DNA from: Oceanicola sp. 22II-s10i
Lineage (GTDB): Bacteria; Pseudomonadota; Alphaproteobacteria; Rhodobacterales; Rhodobacteraceae
Length of the DNA: 64,000 nucleotides
Reading direction: 5' to 3'
NCBI RefSeq assembly: GCF_002210105.1
Contig: NZ_AQQU01000006.1
Span: 1 to 64,000 of the forward strand
Below are positions 7,601 to 15,837 of the stretch, in pieces. Made by a program: the position numbers and the translations under genes. The notes under the pieces were generated by a model. The model did not search any database, had not been told where the DNA came from, and saw only the letters and a list, made by a program, of their open reading frames with translations. Every line of letters starts with the position of its first letter. The first letter of the stretch is position 1.

Positions 7601-9469
7601 CTATCCGTGGGCGTGGGTCCGGACCGTGAACCTGTCGAACAGTGTCAGGGCCAGTGCCGTCGCGGCCGCGGCGGCTTCTACCCAGACCACCGGGTAGATC
7701 AGCAGCACGGCTATCGCGACGCGCAGGATCCGCATCGGCATGCCGATCTGCGACTTCGAAAACCCGATCAGCCCGGTCGAGGCCATCCAGACCGCCAGCG
7801 ACATCCGGGCAACGATCGAGATCAGGTCGAACCATTCGAACCCGTTCACGATCAGAAGCTCGGGGTAGTAGATTATGGCAAAGGGGATCATGAAGCCGAC
7901 GAAGGACAGCTTCAGGGAGGTGACGCCGATCATCATCGGGTTCGCCTTGGCGATCGGGGCCGCCGCAAAGGCCGCCAGCGCGATCGGCGGCGTGATCGCC
8001 GACAGAACACCGTAGTAGAAGACGAACATGTGCACCGAAAGATCGTCGATCCCCAGCCGCTTGATCGCGGGCCCCAGGACCAGAACGATGATCAGGTAGG
8101 CGGGCAGCGTGGGCATGCCCATCCCGAGGATGATGCAGGCCATGGCCGCGACGACCAGCGACAGGAACAGGTTGCCCTCGCCCAGCGTCGACACGACCGA
8201 CGCGAACCGGATGCCGACCCCGGTGATGCTCATCACCGCAAGGATCACCCCGATCGCCCCGACCGCGACGATGATCGCGCCGCCGGAGCGCCCTGCATCG
8301 GCCAGCATCGACAGGATCTTCTGCGGCGCCCGACGGAACTCGGGATTGACGATCAGGCCCATGGCGACAGCGGAAAGTGTCCCGAGAACGCCGGACATCG
8401 CGGGCGACCGGCCGCTGACAAGCACGGCGACAACGACAAAGATGGGCACCACGAACATCAGCGCCGACAGCCAGTCGCTGCGGTCCAGTGGGACCAGTTC
8501 GCTCTCGGGCGTCGCCTCGACACCCGCACGGCGCGCCTCGACGATGATCGCGGCGGCCAGCGCCCCGTAGTAGAACAGCGCCGGCAGCAGCGCCGCGACA
8601 CAGATCGACAGGTAGTTCATGCCGGTCAGGTCGGCCATCAGGAAGGCCGCGGCCCCCATCACGGGCGGCACGATCTGCCCGCCGGTCGAGGCGGTGGCCT
8701 CGACAGCACCCGCGAAATGCGGCTTGAACCCGCGCCGCTTGATCAGCGGGATCGTGAAGGACCCGGTGCCGACGACATTGGCCGTGACACTGCCCGACAT
8801 GGACCCGAACAGCGCGCTTGCCACGACGGCGGCGAGCGCCGGGCCGCCCTTGAACTTGCCGGTGTAGTAAAGAGAAATCCGGATCAGCGCATTCGACGCA
8901 CCGGTGCTTTCCAGTGCCGACCCGAAGACGATGAAGATCAGGATGATCTGAAGCGTGACCGCGAGCGGCATGCCGAAGACGCCCTGGAAACCGAACCAGA
9001 TCGTCTCCATCGACCGGCTGAGCGAGAAACCCGAATGCGCGAAGATGCCCGGCAGGTTCTCACCGAACAGGACATAGCCCAGCATCAGCAGAGTCACGAT
9101 GGCCAGCGACAGGCCAAAGACCCGCCGCGTCGCTTCGATCACGACGAGCGTCGCGCCAAGGCCGATCCACTGCTGGGTCTTGCTCAGCCCCATCAGCATG
9201 TTCTCGAACGCTTCGTAGAGGTTTAGGAATTCCCAAAGCCCCAGGCCGATCACGGCGATCAGCGCTGCATCAAGGACATTGCGCCAAGCGGGCAGCGGCT
9301 CGTCCCGCCGGACGCCTGCACCGAGCAGCACGACCAGAATGGCGGCGCCGAAGACGAAGCCGCGATGCGGACCGGCCTCCAGCATCCCGAAGAGGGCAAC
9401 GTAGATCGCCTGAAGCGATATCCCCACCGCGAGGATGCTGACGATCCAGAATCTGAATGATTGCAACAA
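7601..9469 (-). CDS. TRAP transporter fused permease, DctQ-DctM type (TRAP1)
   Basis: A 622-residue integral membrane protein in which the small (4-TM) and large (12-TM or more) TRAP subunits are fused, as is usual for TAXI systems. The first part has four hydrophobic helices (to about residue 120). The rest carries DctM signatures such as GSMSGSVTANVVGTGSFTIP, GGQIVPPVMGAAAFLMAD and GMGMPTLPAYLIIV. It catalyses ion-driven uptake of the ligand presented by the TAXI protein. It is the first gene of operon A; a TetR-type palindrome lies 49-66 bases upstream of its start. Confidence 0.93.
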   Translation of the reverse strand: MLQSFRFWIVSILAVGISLQAIYVALFGMLEAGPHRGFVFGAAILVVLLGAGVRRDEPLPAWRNVLDAALIAVIGLGLWEFLNLYEAFENMLMGLSKTQQWIGLGATLVVIEATRRVFGLSLAIVTLLMLGYVLFGENLPGIFAHSGFSLSRSMETIWFGFQGVFGMPLAVTLQIILIFIVFGSALESTGASNALIRISLYYTGKFKGGPALAAVVASALFGSMSGSVTANVVGTGSFTIPLIKRRGFKPHFAGAVEATASTGGQIVPPVMGAAAFLMADLTGMNYLSICVAALLPALFYYGALAAAIIVEARRAGVEATPESELVPLDRSDWLSALMFVVPIFVVVAVLVSGRSPAMSGVLGTLSAVAMGLIVNPEFRRAPQKILSMLADAGRSGGAIIVAVGAIGVILAVMSITGVGIRFASVVSTLGEGNLFLSLVVAAMACIILGMGMPTLPAYLIIVLVLGPAIKRLGIDDLSVHMFVFYYGVLSAITPPIALAAFAAAPIAKANPMMIGVTSLKLSFVGFMIPFAIIYYPELLIVNGFEWFDLISIVARMSLAVWMASTGLIGFSKSQIGMPMRILRVAIAVLLIYPVVWVEAAAAATALALTLFDRFTVRTHAHG

Positions 9470-9517
9470 GGCTCCCTCCCCGAGCTTTCGTGAATCAGCG
9501 TCGCATGATCGACAGTT

Positions 9518-9535
9518 TTAATTCACGTGCATTTA
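9518..9535. promoter_or_regulatory. putative TetR operator, site 1 (upstream of operon A)
   Basis: TTAATTCACGTGCATTTA is an imperfect palindrome centred on CACGTG, 49-66 bases upstream of the TRAP1 permease start. It closely matches four other sites in the window (17113, 32982, 30118, and 30053 on the opposite strand); the shared core is TTAATnC followed by a TG-containing right half. It is AT-rich in a GC-rich region. Recognition by the TetR proteins encoded at 17309 or 32246 is inferred from their positions next to sites 2 and 3. Confidence 0.6.
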
Positions 9536-9611
9536 TTTCTCACATCGCTCTCATTTCGAGTCAACTGGGAATCCGGGCCGAGACGGCGAGATGAGCGTTA
9601 AACCGAAGCCC

Positions 9612-10265
9612 TCACACGACCTCGAGCCAGACCGACGCCGGCTCGCGGTCGGTGACCAGTCGATTGACCGGCGCCGAGGTGTCGCGATACCCGATCGCGA
9701 CGCCGCAGAAGAGCCGCAGCTCGTCTGCCGGATCGAGGAAAGCCGAAACGCATTTCTCGCGCGCCGCCCAGGCTTCCTGCGCACAGGTGTCGATGCCCGC
9801 TTCGGTCGCCAGCAGCATGAAGGTCTGCAGGAACATGCCCAGATCGGACCATTGGGGCGGCCCCATCTGCCTGTCGAAATAGCAGAAGATCGCGGCCGGA
9901 GCGCCGAAGCAGTCGAAGTTCTCCGCCAGCCTCGCGTAGCGCGCTGGCTTGTCGTCGCGCGAGATGCCCAGAAGCGCGTACATATCCTCACCGCACTTGA
10001 ACCGGCTGCTGCGATATGGCTCCTTCAGCCCCTCGGGATACACCCGGTAGGCCGGGGTCTCGGGTTCGGTCCACTCCGACAGATGCGAGCGGAAATCCTG
10101 CATGCGTTCCCCGTTGACCAGGAAGATCCGCCAGGGCTGCACGTTCCCGCCGGACGGCGCACGGGATGCCTTGACCAGCAGTTCCGTCAACGTCTCCGTG
10201 GCGACCGGTTCGTTCGAAAACGCGCGGATGGAGCGCCGCTCTGCGACGGCTTGCGAGACATCCAT
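9612..10265 (-). CDS. nitroreductase-family flavoprotein
   Basis: A 217-residue FMN-dependent nitroreductase-fold protein. The N-terminal AVAERRSIRAF FMN-binding segment, the SGGNVQPWRI motif and the C-terminal LGLARG-like region of the family are visible. The ATG at 10265 is chosen because GGGAGGAAG lies just upstream; an ATG at 10286 is also open. It is the last gene of operon B, 72 bases after the racemase-like gene. In this setting it may reduce an unsaturated or quinoid intermediate or recycle a redox cofactor rather than act on nitro compounds. Specific substrate unknown. Confidence 0.85.
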   Translation of the reverse strand: MDVSQAVAERRSIRAFSNEPVATETLTELLVKASRAPSGGNVQPWRIFLVNGERMQDFRSHLSEWTEPETPAYRVYPEGLKEPYRSSRFKCGEDMYALLGISRDDKPARYARLAENFDCFGAPAAIFCYFDRQMGPPQWSDLGMFLQTFMLLATEAGIDTCAQEAWAAREKCVSAFLDPADELRLFCGVAIGYRDTSAPVNRLVTDREPASVWLEVV

Positions 10266-10337
10266 GTTTCTTCCTCCCAAAGACATTTGTTCAGTTGACC
10301 CAATGCGTCCGCATTAGTCCGGCACAGCCCCAGCCTG

Positions 10338-11384
10338 TCAGTCGTCCAAGCCGGTCTGCGTGCGGCTGAAGCGCGGCGCGGCGTTCGATTGCAGCACGTC
10401 ATCACGCCGGACAAGGACACGGCGCGCGGCCATGTGCGGGTCCCGCTCCGCCTCTTCGAAGTCGAGGACCGGCGACACGCAGGCGTCGGTCCCGCCGAAG
10501 ATCTCCATCCACTCGTCACGGGTCTTCAGCGCGAAGATCCCGGCGTAGGTTGCCCTCATCTCGGGCCAGCGGGCCTTGTCGTGGCGGTTGTCGATAAGGT
10601 CGCGGGACAGCCCCAGACCCTCGGCGAGAATGGCAAAGAACGCGTCTTCAAGCGCACCGACCGCGACGTGACCCCCGTCCCTGGTCCGGTAGCAGGTGTA
10701 ATAGGGCGCGCCCGCGTCGAGGCGATTGCGTTCCCGCCCCGCGATATCCCATCGGCCATCCGCGATCATCTGGTGGATCAGCCCCATCATGGCCGGAACC
10801 CCGTCCACGATCGCCGCGTCGATGACCTGCCCCCTGCCCGAGGTCGCGCGCTCGACCAGCGCCGCGAGGATGCCGGTCATCAGGAACATTGTCCCGCCAC
10901 CGTAATCGCCAAGCAGGTTCAGCGGCGGCACGGGCTTGTCTTCGGGCCCCATGGCATGCAGCGCGCCGGTCAGCGCGATGTAGTTGATGTCATGCCCGGC
11001 CATCCGGGCCATCGGGCCGTCCTGCCCCCACCCGGTCATCCGGCCGTAGATCAGGCCCGGATGCCGCGCCAGGCACGCATCCGGCCCGAGGCCGAGCCGT
11101 TCCATGACGCCGGGCCGGAACCCTTCCATCAGCACATCCGCGGCGGCGATGCGGTCCAGCGCCTCGGCCCGGCCGTCTTCGCTTTTCAGGTTCAGGGCCA
11201 CCGACAGCTTGCCCCGCCGGTTCACGTTGGTCGGATCGGGTTCGAACGTCTTGCGGTCGATGACCGTGACCTCGGCGCCCATGTCCGCCAGCAGTTGCCC
11301 GGCCAGCGGCACCGGGCCAAGGCCTGCCATCTCGACCACCTTGATACCCGCCAGGGGCCCGGTCTTCTTCATCGCGGCCGGCAT
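10338..11384 (-). CDS. CaiB/BaiF family protein, alpha-methylacyl-CoA racemase-like
   Basis: A 348-residue class III CoA-transferase fold protein. The opening GPLAGIKVVEMAGLGPVP and the GHDINYIALTGAL block are closer to alpha-methylacyl-CoA racemase than to formyl-CoA transferases. A racemase would convert R- to S-2-methylacyl-CoA so that acyl-CoA dehydrogenase can act. Its start overlaps the stop of the small ACAD by one base (TGATG), so the two are probably translationally coupled. The presence of a racemase suggests methyl-branched substrates in operon B. CoA transfer cannot be excluded. Confidence 0.85.
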   Translation of the reverse strand: MPAAMKKTGPLAGIKVVEMAGLGPVPLAGQLLADMGAEVTVIDRKTFEPDPTNVNRRGKLSVALNLKSEDGRAEALDRIAAADVLMEGFRPGVMERLGLGPDACLARHPGLIYGRMTGWGQDGPMARMAGHDINYIALTGALHAMGPEDKPVPPLNLLGDYGGGTMFLMTGILAALVERATSGRGQVIDAAIVDGVPAMMGLIHQMIADGRWDIAGRERNRLDAGAPYYTCYRTRDGGHVAVGALEDAFFAILAEGLGLSRDLIDNRHDKARWPEMRATYAGIFALKTRDEWMEIFGGTDACVSPVLDFEEAERDPHMAARRVLVRRDDVLQSNAAPRFSRTQTGLDD

Positions 11385-12448
11385 CAGACCAGCGCCTTAC
11401 CGTCGGCAAAGAGATCCCGCAGGCGGCGGGCGTGGTCATCCGCCGACCCGAACAGCATGTCCGCGACCAGCAGGCGCTTCACCAGCCGGCCAAGGGCGTA
11501 TTCCTCGGTCACGCCGATCCCGCCATGCATCTGGATGGCCGACATGCCCGCCGGGCGCAGCCGGGTGTTGACCTGCCGTTTCAGTGACGAGACCGCCAGC
11601 CGCCGCGCATCCGCGTCGACGCCATCCAGCGCGCAGGCGGCGCGATAGACGATTGACCGGAACTGTTCGGCCTCATGCGCGAGGTCCACCATCGCATGCT
11701 GAAGCACCTGGAAGCTTCCGATGGCCACGCCGAACTGTTTGCGCGTCTTCAGGTAGTCGAGGGTCATGTCGCGGATCGTCTCGATCGCGCCCAGGGCATC
11801 CGCGCCCATGGCGAAAGCCCCGACATCGTTCAGAAGCTCGAGGCGCTCCGCCCCGTCCACGTTGCCGAGGTCGACGCGGGTCTCGTCCGACAGGGCAAGG
11901 CCATCGACCGTGACAACCGCCGCACCGCGTCCGTCGATCAGGTCCGATGCCTCGACCTTCAGGCCCGGCGCATCCCTGGACACGACGTGGAATTCCACCG
12001 TGTCCCCGTTCCGGACGGACAGGAAAATGACATCTGCATCGGCTCCGCCGACGACCCCCGACCAGCGCCCAGAAACCCTGCCATCAACGAGTTCCGGCAG
12101 AACCGACGCCTTGCCCGCAATCGCGACGGCCGCGCGCGCCCTGCCCTCGCTCAACGCGGTCAGCATATCCTCATCGGCGACACGCGCCCCCCGGACCATC
12201 GCGCCGGGCAACATGGCGTTGGCGATGAAGGCCGCATCGGACCCTGCCTTTCCGAACTCCGTCAGGGCAAAGACCATGTCCTCGTAAGGCGATCCGATCC
12301 CGCCGCTCTCCTCCGGAAAGGCCATGGCGACGGCACCCATCTCGCGGATCGAGGCCCAGGTTTCCGCGTCTCCGGGTGTGTCGTCCTGCAGCAGCCTGGC
12401 GACGGAGTCGGTGATCATGCGCTGTTCGTCAGTGATATCGAAATGCAT
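11384..12448 (-). CDS. acyl-CoA dehydrogenase, small (PimD-like) subunit
   Basis: A 354-residue acyl-CoA dehydrogenase family protein, shorter than typical homotetrameric enzymes (about 380-400). The dehydrogenase signature TRKQFGVAIGSFQVLQHAMV and the helix QMHGGIGVTEEYALGRLVKR are present. At the classical C-terminal catalytic glutamate position it reads FGSADDHA. It follows a larger ACAD gene by 3 bases, the layout of PimC/PimD and of steroid side-chain alpha2beta2 dehydrogenases, so it is best read as the beta subunit of a heteromer. The RBS (GGAGC) lies within the end of the upstream gene. Confidence 0.88.
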   Translation of the reverse strand: MHFDITDEQRMITDSVARLLQDDTPGDAETWASIREMGAVAMAFPEESGGIGSPYEDMVFALTEFGKAGSDAAFIANAMLPGAMVRGARVADEDMLTALSEGRARAAVAIAGKASVLPELVDGRVSGRWSGVVGGADADVIFLSVRNGDTVEFHVVSRDAPGLKVEASDLIDGRGAAVVTVDGLALSDETRVDLGNVDGAERLELLNDVGAFAMGADALGAIETIRDMTLDYLKTRKQFGVAIGSFQVLQHAMVDLAHEAEQFRSIVYRAACALDGVDADARRLAVSSLKRQVNTRLRPAGMSAIQMHGGIGVTEEYALGRLVKRLLVADMLFGSADDHARRLRDLFADGKALV

Positions 12449-12451
12449 TGC

Positions 12452-13621
12452 TCAGAGCTCCAGGACCTGTTTCGCCACGATGTTCTTCAGGATCTCGCTC
12501 GCGCCGCCGAAGATGGTGATCGGCCGCGTGTTCGCCCATCCGTGCGAACCCCAGGTGTCCTGCGGGGCGTCGGCATCCCGGCTCCACGACAGGCCGAGGG
12601 GCCCCGAGATATCCATGGCGAGCGCGGAAATGCGGTTCTGGATGTCCGTGCCGCGCAGCTTGAGGTAGCTGGAGATCGCGCCCACATCCTTGCCCGGCTT
12701 GAGCGAGGTCAGCATCCGCAGGTTGGTGATCTCGAACCCGGCGAAATCGGCGATGATATCAGCCAGCCTCACCGCGATCATGTCGTCGTCTATCGCCCGG
12801 CTGCCGTCCGCGCGCGGCGTCATCGCGATCTCGCGCAGCAGGGCGAGTTCCGCCTTGCTCTGCCCGACATTGGCGATGCCCACACGTTCGTTGCCCAGCA
12901 GGAACTTGGCATAGGTCCAGCCCCTGTTTTCCTCGCCCACCAGAAGTTCGGCCGGGACGCGGACGTTCTCCAAGAAGACCTCGTTGATGTGGTGATGGCC
13001 ATCGATCGTCTCGATCGGGCGAACGGTCAGGCCCTCGGAGTCCATCGGGATCAGCAGCATCGAGATGCCCTTCTGCGGCCCGTCCGCATCGGGGTCGGTG
13101 CGGACCAGGGCGAACATCCAGTCCGCCTTGTGACCAAAGGTGTTCCAGGTCTTCTGCCCATTGACGACGAAGTGGTCGCCATCCCGCACGGCCCTGGTCC
13201 GCAGGCTGGCCAGGTCCGAGCCCGCCCCCGGCTCGGAGAAGCCCTGGCACCAGAACTCCTCGCCCGACAGGATGGGCGGCAGGAACCTCTCCTGCTGTTC
13301 TTTCGAGCCGAAGGTCATGAGGACCGGGGCCAGCATCTTCAGGCCGAACGGACGCAGACGCGGGGCGCCCGCGCGCATCGCCTCTTCTTCGAAGATGTAT
13401 TGCTGGACCGGCGTCCATTCACAGCCGCCATGCGATTTCGGCCAGCCCGGCGCGATCCATCCCTTGCGGGCCAGGATGCGGTGCCATTCCATCGCCTGGT
13501 CGAAATCGTGGCGCTGAAACCCGGTATAGGTCTGCCGCATCGAGGCGGGCAGCTCTGCATCGAGAAAGGTTTTCACCCCGGCGCGGAAGGCGTCTTCCTC
13601 GGCCGTGAACGTCAGGTCCAT
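12452..13621 (-). CDS. acyl-CoA dehydrogenase, large (PimC-like) subunit
   Basis: A 389-residue acyl-CoA dehydrogenase preceded by a near-perfect AGGAGGT site. The flavin/substrate motif CQGFSEPGAGSDLASL and the NGQKTWNTFGHKADW segment are present. The C-terminus reads PITIFGGASEILKNIVAKQ, so the usual glutamate of the EGTxEI box is glycine, as in large subunits of pimeloyl-CoA and steroid-type dehydrogenases where the catalytic base lies elsewhere. With the next gene it probably forms a heterotetramer acting on bulky or dicarboxylic CoA esters. Confidence 0.9.
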   Translation of the reverse strand: MDLTFTAEEDAFRAGVKTFLDAELPASMRQTYTGFQRHDFDQAMEWHRILARKGWIAPGWPKSHGGCEWTPVQQYIFEEEAMRAGAPRLRPFGLKMLAPVLMTFGSKEQQERFLPPILSGEEFWCQGFSEPGAGSDLASLRTRAVRDGDHFVVNGQKTWNTFGHKADWMFALVRTDPDADGPQKGISMLLIPMDSEGLTVRPIETIDGHHHINEVFLENVRVPAELLVGEENRGWTYAKFLLGNERVGIANVGQSKAELALLREIAMTPRADGSRAIDDDMIAVRLADIIADFAGFEITNLRMLTSLKPGKDVGAISSYLKLRGTDIQNRISALAMDISGPLGLSWSRDADAPQDTWGSHGWANTRPITIFGGASEILKNIVAKQVLEL

Positions 13622-13681
13622 GGCGACCTCCTCTTGTCATGATCGAACGACGGGCGGCAGCCTGGCCGCCGCCCGCGGGCA

Positions 13682-15808
13682 TCAGGCGGCGTAGAAGCTC
13701 TCGCCCTTCTCGGCCATCTGACGCAGCAGCGCCGGCGGCTCGAAGCGCTGCCCGTACTTCTTCGCCATCTCTTCGCACTCGGCGATGAAAGTCGGCAGGC
13801 CGACCGAGTGGATCTGGCTGATCGCCCCGCCGCGATGCATCGGGAAGCCCCAGCCGAGGATCGACCCGATGTCCGCGTCACGCGGATCGGTCAGAACGCC
13901 CTCTTCCATGCAGTGCACCGCTTCGAGCGACTGGATGTAGGCGATCCGCTTGACGCATTCCGCCAGCTCCGGCTGCTGATCGGCGCGGGGATAGTAGTCC
14001 TCGATGCCCGGCCACAGCGACTTGGTCCCGTCCTCGGCATAATTGTAGAACCCGCCACCATGCTTGCGGCCCTTGCGCCCGGCCTTTTCGACCATGGTAA
14101 AGATCACGTCGTGCCCCGGATCGGGCTCGTAAGCATTGCCCAGGTCGGTCATGGTCTGCTTGCGAACCTTGTAGCCAAGTTCCTGCGACACCTCGTCCTG
14201 CACCGTCAGCGGGCCGACCGGCATGCCGACCTGCCTGGCCGCGTTCTCGACCAGTGCCGGGTTGATCCCCTCGCTGACCATGGCCAGACCTTCGGCCACG
14301 AAGCTGCGGAACCCGCGCGTCGCGTAGAAGCCGCGGCTGTCGTTGACGACGACAGGCACCTTGCGGATGGCGGCCACGTAGTCGAGCGAATGGGCCAGGG
14401 TTTCGGGCGAGGTCTCCTTGCCGACGATCACCTCGACCAGCTGCATCTTGTCGACGGGCGAGAAGAAATGCAGGCCGATGAACCGTGTGGCGTCGCGGCT
14501 GGCTTCGGCGAGGCCGGTGATCGGCAGGGTGGAGGTGTTTGACGACATGATCGCCCCCTCGCCCAGCACCGCCTCGGCCTTCCTGGTGACGTCGGCTTTC
14601 AGGCCACGATCCTCGAACACCGCCTCGATCACCAGGTCACAGCCGGCAAGCGTCGCGTAGTCGTCGGTCGGGGTGATCCGCGCCAGCAGGGCGTCCTTCT
14701 GCGCTTCGGTCTTGCGGCCCTTCCTGATCTGGCCGTCCATCACCTTGGCCGAATAGGCCTTGCCCTTTTCGGCCGCCGCCATGTCACGGTCCAGCAGCAC
14801 CACGTCGATCCCGGCCGCGGCCGTGGAATAGGCGATCCCCGCGCCCATCATGCCCGCGCCCAGCACCCCGACCTTGGTGAAGGTCTTGGTCTCGAACCCT
14901 TCGGGCCGCATCCCCAGCTTGCGGGCGTTCTGCATCGAAAAGAACCCGGTGCGGATCGTGTTCTTGGCTTCGGGCGTCACCACCGTCGCCGCGAAGTAGC
15001 GCCGTTCGATCAGCAGGGCCGTGTCGATGTCGACCTTGGAGCCATGATAGATGCAGGACAGGATGTTCCGCAGACCCGGCTGGTTGTCCAGGGTCCGGCC
15101 ATGCAGCGCCGCGATCTGGGGCGCGAAGAAGGTCGTGTCCATCTTGATGTCCGACGCGCCGGCGGGGAACGTGAACCCGCGTTCATCCCAGGGCTGCACG
15201 CTGCGGGCGCGACCTTCGAGGATCATCGCCTTGGCGGCGTCGATCAGCCCGGCCTCGGGCACGATCGCGTCGAGGATGCCCAGTTTCAGCGCCTCGTCGG
15301 CCGACATCGCCTTGCCCGTCAGGATCAGCGGCGTGGCCGGCTTGATCCCGATCAGGCGCGGCAGACGCTGCGTGCCACCGGCACCGGGCAACAGGCCGAG
15401 CGTCGCCTCGGGCAGGCCAAGCTTGATGCCGGCATTGTCGGAGGCGATGCGGTTGTGCAGGCCGAGGCAGATCTCCAGCCCGCCGCCGAGCGCGGCACCG
15501 TTGATCGCGGCGACGAAGGGCTTGCCGCCCTTCTCGATCCGGCGCATCCCGGCGTTCACGATGTGGCCGCGCTCCATCACGTCGAGGATGTCATCGACCG
15601 CCAGCAGGCTTTCCAGGTCACCCCCGGCGATGAAATCCTTCTTGGCCGAGGCCACCACGACACCCTTCACGGCGTCATCCGCGATGGCCTTGTTAGCGAC
15701 TTCGAACCACGCGGCAAAGGTCGCGGGGTTCAGCACGTTGGCGGCCCGGTCAGGCTGGTTCCAGACGATCGTTGCGATGCCGTTCGCATCCACGGAATAA
15801 TCGAACAT
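13682..15808 (-). CDS. bifunctional enoyl-CoA hydratase/3-hydroxyacyl-CoA dehydrogenase (FadJ/PimF-type)
   Basis: A 708-residue fusion catalysing two consecutive beta-oxidation steps. The N-terminal crotonase domain has the oxyanion-hole GAALGGGLEICLG (residues 105-117) and the acidic segment LPEATLGLLPGAGG (132-145). The NAD-binding site VGVLGAGMMGAGIA (313-326) opens the 3-hydroxyacyl-CoA dehydrogenase domain, followed by SSNTSTLPIT and the FFSPVDKMQLVEV region. Length and domain order match FadB/FadJ alpha subunits. It follows the thiolase gene by 29 bases in operon B, the usual pairing. Confidence 0.94.
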   Translation of the reverse strand: MFDYSVDANGIATIVWNQPDRAANVLNPATFAAWFEVANKAIADDAVKGVVVASAKKDFIAGGDLESLLAVDDILDVMERGHIVNAGMRRIEKGGKPFVAAINGAALGGGLEICLGLHNRIASDNAGIKLGLPEATLGLLPGAGGTQRLPRLIGIKPATPLILTGKAMSADEALKLGILDAIVPEAGLIDAAKAMILEGRARSVQPWDERGFTFPAGASDIKMDTTFFAPQIAALHGRTLDNQPGLRNILSCIYHGSKVDIDTALLIERRYFAATVVTPEAKNTIRTGFFSMQNARKLGMRPEGFETKTFTKVGVLGAGMMGAGIAYSTAAAGIDVVLLDRDMAAAEKGKAYSAKVMDGQIRKGRKTEAQKDALLARITPTDDYATLAGCDLVIEAVFEDRGLKADVTRKAEAVLGEGAIMSSNTSTLPITGLAEASRDATRFIGLHFFSPVDKMQLVEVIVGKETSPETLAHSLDYVAAIRKVPVVVNDSRGFYATRGFRSFVAEGLAMVSEGINPALVENAARQVGMPVGPLTVQDEVSQELGYKVRKQTMTDLGNAYEPDPGHDVIFTMVEKAGRKGRKHGGGFYNYAEDGTKSLWPGIEDYYPRADQQPELAECVKRIAYIQSLEAVHCMEEGVLTDPRDADIGSILGWGFPMHRGGAISQIHSVGLPTFIAECEEMAKKYGQRFEPPALLRQMAEKGESFYAA

Positions 15809-15837
15809 TCTGCTTTTCCTCTCCTGGATGCGGCGCG

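Noticed and set aside
13651-13675. GGCGGC/GCCGCC inverted repeat between operon B genes as a terminator
   Set aside because: The stem is short, there is no T tail on the minus strand, and the downstream ACAD gene has a strong RBS consistent with continued transcription.
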